11,585 nt of DNA, from the NCBI GenBank assembly GCA_963639765.1, contig CAVHXA010000059.1, forward strand, positions 1-11,585, in the 5' to 3' direction. This DNA is from CAVHXA01 sp963639765 (GTDB lineage: Bacteria; Bacillota; Clostridia; Oscillospirales; Oscillospiraceae). Positions 1 to 5,979 of the stretch are shown piece after piece. Numbering within the stretch: the stretch's first letter is position 1; the number at the start of each line of letters is the position of its first letter. The position numbers and the translations under genes were made by a program. The notes below the pieces were generated by a model. It saw only the letters and a list, made by a program, of their open reading frames with translations, ran no database searches and was not told where the DNA came from.

Positions 1-57
1 GCAACGCCGCATAATACGGTCATAGTGTGACGCAAAGTCAAAAAGAAAACGCGTAAA

Positions 58-91
58 AAAACATCCGACTACCTTGAAGGTCGGATGTTTT
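58..91. terminator. Bidirectional intrinsic terminator
   Basis: A perfect 12-bp stem pairs AAAACATCCGAC (58-69) with GTCGGATGTTTT (80-91) around a 10-nt loop. On the plus strand it runs into a T-rich tail (TTTTCTTTTC). On the minus strand the stem ends in a run of six to seven T. It lies 137 nt beyond the stop codon of the leftward serine hydrolase gene and is the probable end of the repressor/hydrolase transcript. It could also stop a rightward gene outside the window. Confidence 0.85.
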
Positions 92-129
92 CTTTTCACC
101 TTTTCGCTATCCTAATATATTTACAGAAA

Positions 130-205
130 GAATTTCACAGGCCTACCTTTTTGACATGATCGCAGGGTAACAGATTTGTCCGGTGAACGCAAGTTCGTGA
201 AATTC
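130..205. repeat. Inverted repeat in the 3' untranslated region
   Basis: GAATTTCAC (130-138) and GTGAAATTC (197-205) form a perfect 9-bp inverted repeat with a 58-nt spacer. The spacer contains a small GAAC-GCAA-GTTC hairpin (185-196). The repeat lies between the stop of the serine hydrolase gene and its terminator, so it would be transcribed as the 3' UTR. I see no open reading frame of note and no known RNA family in 92-228. The function is unknown and chance is possible. Confidence 0.35.
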
Positions 206-228
206 CAGTGGCCGTTATTTTCACGCAC

Positions 229-1425
229 TTACGCAAAGCAGCCAAATACAAGCTCCTCGATCTTTTTGCTGATATAAGAGCTGGCACCATCCATATCAGA
301 ACGATTCATCATCCATACCGCTGATAAGTGGTCGTTAGGGCTGATAAAAAAATGGGTGCCGAAAGCGCCACTCCATCCATAGGTTCCCTCAGAGCAGGCG
401 CTTTTTGCTTTCATAGGATCTTTGCGAATTTTCATGCCAAGTCCCCATACACAGCCGGGATCCGGTTCTGGGTAATCCGGAGAACCTTCTGTGCCCATGA
501 GAAGAACGGTTTCTTCCCGCAACACACGTTTGCCGTCAAGCTCACCTTTGTTCAACAGCATATGCGCAAAGCGGTCATAGTCATGTAATGTTGAAAACAG
601 CCCACCGCATCCGGCTGTGTAGTTTTCACCGCGCTTGAGAAGCTTGTCCATATCTTCAGGTGTGTCGGTCACATCCTTTAGAATCTCTTTTTTACGTTTA
701 TAAACATGAACCAACCGTGCAGACTGTTTATTATCCAGGCGGAATGTGGTGTCACACATACCCAGTGGGTCGAATAAATTCTTCTGTAAATACGCATCAA
801 ATGACTGCCCGCTGACAACCTCCACCACGCGAGCCAACATATCAAATCCTGCAAGCGGCGAATAACCGGAGCCTTTGCCTGGCTGAAAATCCAGCGGCAT
901 AGTGCCGTACTTCTTCTCAAGCTCGGCAAGGCTCTCTCTTTTGGACTTGTTGAGCTTCATGCCAATGAGGCCATAAATTCCTTGTTCCAACCCGGAAGCG
1001 TGGCACAATAAATCCCGAATCGTAATATCACGCTCGGCAGAAACGGTGCGGGGCGCTTTAATACGAAATGTCAAAAGTCCCTTTAAAAGGTCGAAAGCAT
1101 TCATGCCCTCATGATAGGCATAGCGTTTATCATCCACAACGCGCATATTGGTGAAGCCACACAGATAGCGATTCAACGGCGCATCTAACTCGATCTTTCC
1201 TTGCTCCACAAGCTGCATGACAGCTACCGCAGTAATAGGCTTTGTCATGGACATAAGGCGATAGATAGAATCTTTGGCAATCACAGCATCAGCTGCAATA
1301 TCGGCATAGCCAAAGGTGTTTTCATAAAGAATTTCGTTATCACGGCGAACCAACAGGGCACCGCCGGCCAATTCGTGGTTTTGAATATAGGCATCAATCG
1401 TATGTTGGATATCCTGCATGTCCAT
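229..1425 (-). CDS. Beta-lactamase-fold serine hydrolase / esterase
   Basis: This 398-residue protein belongs to the beta-lactamase-related (class C / EstB-like) serine hydrolase family, whose members are mostly esterases or peptidases and not resistance enzymes. The nucleophile motif SxxK is seen as S59-M-T-K62. The second motif tyrosine is Y188 in Y-S-P, where the classical family has Y-x-N. The third motif is the W-S-G-A-F-G-T segment (351-357). There is no N-terminal signal peptide or membrane segment, so the enzyme should be cytoplasmic. The start at 1425 is supported by AAGGAG (1435-1440) nine bases upstream. The gene sits 21 bp behind the TetR gene in the same direction and is presumably co-transcribed with it. 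With the esterases of the divergent operon, a role in removing acyl groups from an imported substrate is likely but inferred. The true substrate cannot be read from the sequence. Confidence 0.85.
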   Translation of the reverse strand: MDMQDIQHTIDAYIQNHELAGGALLVRRDNEILYENTFGYADIAADAVIAKDSIYRLMSMTKPITAVAVMQLVEQGKIELDAPLNRYLCGFTNMRVVDDKRYAYHEGMNAFDLLKGLLTFRIKAPRTVSAERDITIRDLLCHASGLEQGIYGLIGMKLNKSKRESLAELEKKYGTMPLDFQPGKGSGYSPLAGFDMLARVVEVVSGQSFDAYLQKNLFDPLGMCDTTFRLDNKQSARLVHVYKRKKEILKDVTDTPEDMDKLLKRGENYTAGCGGLFSTLHDYDRFAHMLLNKGELDGKRVLREETVLLMGTEGSPDYPEPDPGCVWGLGMKIRKDPMKAKSACSEGTYGWSGAFGTHFFISPNDHLSAVWMMNRSDMDGASSYISKKIEELVFGCFA

Positions 1426-1446
1426 AGTCGTTAGCTCCTTTTTTTA

Positions 1447-1971
1447 CTATTGCAATTCCTTTGGGAAGATGTGCAGCATACTTCGCAAACTCAATTCCTC
1501 AGGAATATCTCCCATGCCGCGCCGAATCCATTCGTCGATAATGCCGTATAGCGCTCCTGCCAGCGCGGCGCGCCGATAGGCTTCAAGCTCAGAAACCGTC
1601 TCATGCACAGCACAGCATTGAAAAATGTGATCCCTAATAAGATAGGACAGATTGTTTTGGTACATCAGCAGAATCATATCTTGATTACTGCGATATTGTT
1701 CCAACAATTCCGGCCAAAAGTTCTTCTGGATATAGGGAGCACTGTTTTGGGAGAAACTCATCCACCAATGGTCTGTAATATCAGATAGCTTTTGTGTGAG
1801 AATTTGAGGAATGGAGTCGAAGTTGCGGTAAAAGGAAACTCTGCTGACACCGGCTTTTTCGCATAGCTCCGATATTTTGATTTCAGCCAGCGGCTTTTTG
1901 CGCATCAACTGTATCAGTGCCTCTGTAATGCTTTCCATTACAAGGTTATGGGCTTCTGCGTTTCCGGCCAT
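1447..1971 (-). CDS. TetR-family transcriptional repressor
   Basis: This 174-residue protein has a TetR/AcrR-type N-terminal DNA-binding domain. Helices around residues 9-26 are followed by the helix-turn-helix at about 32-50 (ISELCEKAGVSRVSFYRNF), which is textbook for the family. The C-terminal part (about 60-174) is the helical ligand-binding and dimerisation domain, too variable to name a ligand. The reading frame stays open upstream to 2199, but the start at 1971 is preferred. AGGAAGG (complement of 1981-1987) lies nine bases before it, the helix-turn-helix then sits at the usual distance from the N-terminus, and the upstream extension would run through the promoter and operator. The gene is divergent from the sugar operon and probably represses both it and itself through the palindrome at 2050-2074. 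Confidence 0.9.
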   Translation of the reverse strand: MAGNAEAHNLVMESITEALIQLMRKKPLAEIKISELCEKAGVSRVSFYRNFDSIPQILTQKLSDITDHWWMSFSQNSAPYIQKNFWPELLEQYRSNQDMILLMYQNNLSYLIRDHIFQCCAVHETVSELEAYRRAALAGALYGIIDEWIRRGMGDIPEELSLRSMLHIFPKELQ

Positions 1972-2026
1972 GATGTTACACCTTCCTGTATTTTGTTTCT
2001 TTTGAACGCGTTTGTGCATTTTCGTA

Positions 2027-2055
2027 TTGAAATTTAGCTTTTGCGGTGATACACT
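2027..2055 (+). promoter_or_regulatory. Sigma-A promoter of the rightward six-gene operon
   Basis: The -35 box TTGAAA (2027-2032) and the -10 box TACACT (2050-2055) are separated by 17 bp. A TG one base before the -10 (2047-2048) makes it an extended -10 element. The predicted start is near 2062, giving a leader of about 57 nt before the ATG at 2119. The -10 box is the left arm of the palindrome at 2050-2074, so a bound repressor would block it directly. Confidence 0.7.
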
Positions 2056-2074
2056 TGTAACAGATACAAATGTA
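2050..2074. promoter_or_regulatory. Palindromic operator, probable TetR-type repressor site
   Basis: TACACTTGTA (2050-2059) and TACAAATGTA (2065-2074) form an imperfect inverted repeat with 9 of 10 positions matching, around the 5-bp centre ACAGA. The inner ten bases (TTGTA/TACAA) match perfectly. The size, symmetry and position next to a divergent TetR gene fit a dimer-binding operator of that family. The two arms also serve as the -10 boxes of the two opposing promoters. The assignment to this repressor is inferred from position, not from a known consensus. Confidence 0.7.
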
Positions 2075-2097
2075 ACACCGATTTGCGCGTTTGTCAA
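2069..2097 (-). promoter_or_regulatory. Sigma-A promoter of the TetR / serine hydrolase transcript
   Basis: Read on the minus strand, a consensus -35 TTGACA (2097-2092) is followed after exactly 17 bp by a -10 box TACATT (2074-2069). The predicted start is near 2062, giving a leader of about 90 nt to the TetR ATG at 1971. The -10 box is the right arm of the operator, which predicts autoregulation. Confidence 0.75.
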
Positions 2098-2118
2098 TAT
2101 CCTACAAGGAGGTTGCCT

Positions 2119-3072
2119 ATGAAAATAAGTCAAGATACCACACTGCAAACATTGGCTGAGAAGTTTGGAGCAGAGTACTTGATTCCCGGTGGACAACATT
2201 TTTCAGCCGAAAACAGGACCATGACCTTACAGCAGTTGCATGAAAAGAATCCAACATGGGCTGTGGCGGACATGGTAAAAGGCTTGGAACGCTTGGGGTG
2301 CGCACCTCATCCGACCTATATTCCGCTTGGCAGCGATGCCGTACCGAATTTGATAGCGCTGCCAGCACCAAAGAAAAGCACTGGTATTTTTGCAATTCTG
2401 CTGGCTGGCGGTGCTTATGGTGCGGTATGCACGCTGTGTGAAGCACTGCCCGCAGCGGTAGAGCTGAACGCTTTAGGCGTGGATTGTTACTGCTTGAACT
2501 ACCGTACCGCCACGCAGGAAAGCTTTGTGTCCGGCTTGATGCCGAAACCATTGGATGATTTAGCAACAGCGGTACATATCATACAGGAACAGCGTGGTAA
2601 AGCAGACCCCTATTATGTAGTGGGTTTTTCGGCTGGCGGTCATGCAGCAGCTTTATGGGGAACAGCATCCCTAGGCGCACCCAAATACAAACTGCCGCTG
2701 CCAGCCGGGCTGATGCTGGGGTATCCACTGATTTCTCTAAATCATATTCCCGAACCGCTGAACAACTACTTTCGTAAAGGATTATTCGGTGTATCGGAAA
2801 GTACGAAACTGGCAGACCTCTACAATGCTGCCGGGCAGATGACAAAGGATTATCCACCGTTTTATCTTGTACGCGCAGATGATGATACGACGGTAAGCCC
2901 TAAAGACAGTGCAGAGATGGCAGAAGCGGCAAAACGCTGCAATGTGCCGTACAAAATGGAAACTGGTCCCACAGGCGGGCATGGTTTCGGCCCCGGAACG
3001 GGTACTCCTTTGGAGGAATGGTTGAAAAGGGGCATGACATTCTTGGACACGGTAGAACACCACAATAAATAA
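2119..3072 (+). CDS. Alpha/beta-hydrolase esterase (BD-FAE / acetylesterase-like)
   Basis: This 317-residue protein is a serine esterase of the alpha/beta-hydrolase fold. The oxyanion-hole region LLAGGAYGAV lies at about 94-103. The nucleophile is S171 in G-F-S-A-G-G-H, followed by an acidic cluster D254-D256 that supplies the catalytic Asp, and H288 in G-G-H-G-F-G. This layout resembles the BD-FAE and acetyl-xylan-esterase-like families. Residues 1 to about 75 form an extra N-terminal segment before the hydrolase core that I do not recognise. No signal peptide is present. The start at 2119 has AAGGAGG (2106-2112) upstream; a TTG start at 2083 in the same frame would overlap the leftward promoter and lacks a ribosome site. 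It is the first gene of the operon, 22 bp before the first transporter. A role in deacylating the imported glycoside is inferred. Confidence 0.85.
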   Translation: MKISQDTTLQTLAEKFGAEYLIPGGQHFSAENRTMTLQQLHEKNPTWAVADMVKGLERLGCAPHPTYIPLGSDAVPNLIALPAPKKSTGIFAILLAGGAYGAVCTLCEALPAAVELNALGVDCYCLNYRTATQESFVSGLMPKPLDDLATAVHIIQEQRGKADPYYVVGFSAGGHAAALWGTASLGAPKYKLPLPAGLMLGYPLISLNHIPEPLNNYFRKGLFGVSESTKLADLYNAAGQMTKDYPPFYLVRADDDTTVSPKDSAEMAEAAKRCNVPYKMETGPTGGHGFGPGTGTPLEEWLKRGMTFLDTVEHHNK

Positions 3073-3094
3073 GCGCATAGGAGGAGAAAAGAAA

Positions 3095-4480
3095 ATGGCA
3101 ATTCGAGAGAAAAATCACAAGGGTAAAAAGACAACCGAGCTTAGCTTTGGCATTAAAATTGGCGCCATGATGGCTGCCGCAGCCTCCGCCGTGGCGACCG
3201 GCTATATTCCATCCTACCTCAATCTCTACTATACCGACACGGTTGGTATGTCCATCGGAACCATTGGTTTGATTATTATGATTACCAAAATCACCGACGG
3301 TATATCCGATATTATCATGGGTATGATTATCGACCGGACAAATACCAAGATGGGAAAAGCCCGCCCTTGGCTGCTGGCCGGTGCTTTTGGCCTGGCGGCA
3401 ACGATGATGCTGCTGTTCGGCTGCCCTGCAAATTTTTCCATGTTGGGAAAAGCGTTTTTCTGCGCGGCGCTGTATTTCTTGGCTTGCCCTGTATTTGGCA
3501 CAATGGTGGGCGTTGCCAGCCACAGTGTTATCAATCTGATTTCGGCAGAGTCTGATGACCGTGCGGTGCTGGGTGTGTTCAAGTCTTACGGTTCGTTGAT
3601 TCCGGTCTTGGCTATTGGCCTTGTAGTGCCGTCATTGCTTTCCGCTATGGGCGAAAACCAGCAGACCTATACAATTGTAACGGCTATTTTTGCCATCATG
3701 GCTATCGTTTCCGGTGTGCTGGCGTTTGTGCTTATTCGGGAAAATGTCACTGAACGTTCCCGCGATCATGTGCAGGGAAAGCAAAATGTAGGTGAATCAC
3801 TGCGGGCACTGATCAAGAACAAATACTTTATCTATATGGCGTTGGGCGTTATCGCTTATAACCTGACGGCTGCTCCGGTAGCTACTTATTATTCTAAGTA
3901 CATCTTTGGGGATGTGGGCAAGGCAACGCTTATCAACCTGCCCAGTATGCTTATGATTTTCCTGCTGCCGTTTGCAATCCCTGTTGTGAGGAAATGGGGC
4001 AAGCGCAAGTCGATTATGGTGGGTCTTAGCGCATCGGCAATAAGCCACATTCTGATTCTGTTTGCAAATGACAATCTCAGCTTGTTTATGGTGGGCAAGG
4101 TGATTTCCGGTTTGGCAGTTATTCCGTATTTTATTGCATTAATTCCGCTTACTGGTGATATTTGCGACTACGCCTTGTATACGACCGGCAAGCCTATGGA
4201 TGGTACAATCAGTTCTGCTTCCGCTATGGGCGAGAAAATCGGCAGCGGCCTCACGGCGGGAATTGCCTCGGTTATGCTGGAAGCCGCAGGTTATATCAGC
4301 AAGACGGATGCGGCATTTGTAGCGCAGCCGGACAGCGCTTTGCTGATGCTCCGCGTTCTGGCAGGCCTGTACCCGGCCGTGCTTTTCGGATTGGCAGCAT
4401 TTTTCTTTAGTAAAATTGATTTGGAAAAGCAGGGAATCGATAAAATGCGTGAAGAACTGAAGGAAAAAGGTATGCGATAA
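3095..4480 (+). CDS. GPH-family sugar:cation symporter (first of a pair)
   Basis: This 461-residue membrane protein of about 12 hydrophobic helices belongs to the glycoside-pentoside-hexuronide (MelB-like) group of the major facilitator superfamily. The family signature is clear: helix II carries acidic residues D68 and D72 in TDGISDIIMGMIID, followed by a basic loop ending in GKARPWL (87-93). These acidic residues match the cation-coupling site of MelB relatives. A short charged N-terminal tail (1-20) precedes the first helix. GAGGAG upstream at 3081-3086 supports the start. The stop overlaps the start of the second transporter by one base (TAATG at 4478-4482), so translation is probably coupled. 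The substrate is probably a small glycoside or oligosaccharide fitting the downstream rhamnosidase, but transport specificity cannot be read directly. Confidence 0.92.
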   Translation: MAIREKNHKGKKTTELSFGIKIGAMMAAAASAVATGYIPSYLNLYYTDTVGMSIGTIGLIIMITKITDGISDIIMGMIIDRTNTKMGKARPWLLAGAFGLAATMMLLFGCPANFSMLGKAFFCAALYFLACPVFGTMVGVASHSVINLISAESDDRAVLGVFKSYGSLIPVLAIGLVVPSLLSAMGENQQTYTIVTAIFAIMAIVSGVLAFVLIRENVTERSRDHVQGKQNVGESLRALIKNKYFIYMALGVIAYNLTAAPVATYYSKYIFGDVGKATLINLPSMLMIFLLPFAIPVVRKWGKRKSIMVGLSASAISHILILFANDNLSLFMVGKVISGLAVIPYFIALIPLTGDICDYALYTTGKPMDGTISSASAMGEKIGSGLTAGIASVMLEAAGYISKTDAAFVAQPDSALLMLRVLAGLYPAVLFGLAAFFFSKIDLEKQGIDKMREELKEKGMR

Positions 4481-5961
4481 TGGCAGACAAACAGAAGAAG
4501 AACGCAGTCAATCGAGATGGTTGGAAAACCACAAAACGGGAGCGCATCAACTATTATATAGGAGATTTGGGCCGCACACTGGAAGGATACATTGTTACGG
4601 CATTTATGACTCTCTTTTTGCTGTTTCAAGGCATTGACCTTGTGCGTATTTCGGTCGCTATACTGGTTGTGAAAATCATTGATGCCTGCGATGATATGGT
4701 GTTCGGCTTCTTGATTGACAAGCTGAATATCAAAGAAAGTCGTATTTTCGGCAAGATGGCGGGGCAGGGGAAATATTTGCCGTGGTACAGGGCTACCTTT
4801 TTCTTGTTTCCGATTTTTACAGTGCTGTTCTTCTTGATGCCAAAGAATATCCCCGATACAGCCAAAATCGTCTGGTTTATGGTAACGTACCTACTGTACG
4901 ATTTTTCCTACACGCTGGTAGAAGTTCCTATGAATTCTATGATCGTTTCCTTGACGGATAACAATGGGGAACGCAGCCATCTTTTACAAACAAAAGGAAT
5001 TTTGTCCGGCATCGGTACAGTGGCGGCCGGTATTGTATGGATGGCACTCATCAGCGAACATGTGGGGCTTTCCATGCGCAGTGTGGCAATCGTTTCCTCA
5101 ATCATTTTCTTCTTTATGATGTTGCCTCTGGCTTCCGGCGTAAAGGAGCATAATGCGGAGCTGAAAAATGCTCAAGAAGAAACCAATACACAAAGCTACA
5201 CTCTGCGGGATATGCTGGACTGTATCAAAACCAATAAGTACATGGCCATTATTTTGCTGAGCATGCTGATTTACGGCGGATTACAGACCGGTGCTTCGCT
5301 GGGAACATATGCATCCTACTACCTGTACGGTGATTCCATGATTTTAGTCGTTCCGATTGCAATTGCTTTTTTCCCGCAGCTGATTGCGCAGTTGAATACA
5401 GATAAATTGTGCAGCAAATTCGGCAAGAAAAAAGTGTATATGTTCTGCGGCTTATTAGCTGCGGTACTATATGGAATGATTTATTTCTTTGGATACCATA
5501 ATTTCTTCATGGTCACAGTACTTTTGGTGTTGCAGGCAGCACCCGGCAATGTTGCCAACATAGCCAAAACGTTTTTCACCCCCGATACGGTTGAGTACAC
5601 ACGCTATAAAACCGGCAAGGACTGCTCCGGAATATTCTTCTCTCTCACGGCATTTATCAATAAACTAACCACCAGTATAGCATCATCGCTGGGAATTTTC
5701 CTGTTGGGGCTGTCCACATGGGTCTCCGTGCAAGCCGATAGCTTTGAAGAATTGGCGCGTTTGCAGGTGGCTCAACCGCAAAGTGCGCTGGATTCTCTGT
5801 GGGTGATTTATATGCTGATTCCCGCAATCGGTACACTTTTGGGCGTAGTAGTTATGGCATTTTACAATTTGAAAGATGAAGATGCCGCCCTTATGGCGCA
5901 GTGCAATGCGGGGAAAATCAGCCGGGCCGAATGTGAACAAAAACTATCTAAGAGATACTGA
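4480..5961 (+). CDS. GPH-family sugar:cation symporter (second of a pair)
   Basis: This 493-residue protein of about 12 transmembrane helices is another GPH/MelB-type symporter but is clearly divergent from its upstream neighbour. Helix II carries D68, D71 and D72 in IIDACDDMVFGFLID, and the following loop is longer (81-103), ending in GKYLPWYR instead of the usual G-R/K-x-R-P-W. The N-terminal 20 residues and the last 30 or so are hydrophilic and charged. The gene begins on the last base of the previous stop codon and is followed after 18 bp by the rhamnosidase gene. The adjacent paralogs may carry different substrates or act together. The sequence does not decide between these. Confidence 0.9.
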   Translation: MADKQKKNAVNRDGWKTTKRERINYYIGDLGRTLEGYIVTAFMTLFLLFQGIDLVRISVAILVVKIIDACDDMVFGFLIDKLNIKESRIFGKMAGQGKYLPWYRATFFLFPIFTVLFFLMPKNIPDTAKIVWFMVTYLLYDFSYTLVEVPMNSMIVSLTDNNGERSHLLQTKGILSGIGTVAAGIVWMALISEHVGLSMRSVAIVSSIIFFFMMLPLASGVKEHNAELKNAQEETNTQSYTLRDMLDCIKTNKYMAIILLSMLIYGGLQTGASLGTYASYYLYGDSMILVVPIAIAFFPQLIAQLNTDKLCSKFGKKKVYMFCGLLAAVLYGMIYFFGYHNFFMVTVLLVLQAAPGNVANIAKTFFTPDTVEYTRYKTGKDCSGIFFSLTAFINKLTTSIASSLGIFLLGLSTWVSVQADSFEELARLQVAQPQSALDSLWVIYMLIPAIGTLLGVVVMAFYNLKDEDAALMAQCNAGKISRAECEQKLSKRY

Positions 5962-5979
5962 CACGAGAGGGATACCATT

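Noticed and set aside
1..30. Nine codons ending in TGA at 28-30, possibly the tail of a rightward gene before the terminator at 58-91
   Set aside because: The stretch is too short to tell from chance; only the nearby bidirectional terminator hints at it.
2083..2118. TTG start at 2083 extending the first esterase by 12 residues
   Set aside because: It has no ribosome site and would overlap the leftward promoter, while the ATG at 2119 has a consensus AAGGAGG at good spacing.
1972..2199. Upstream extension of the TetR reading frame to 2199
   Set aside because: The extension runs through the operator and both promoters and into the divergent gene. The ATG at 1971 has its own ribosome site and gives the standard TetR N-terminus.
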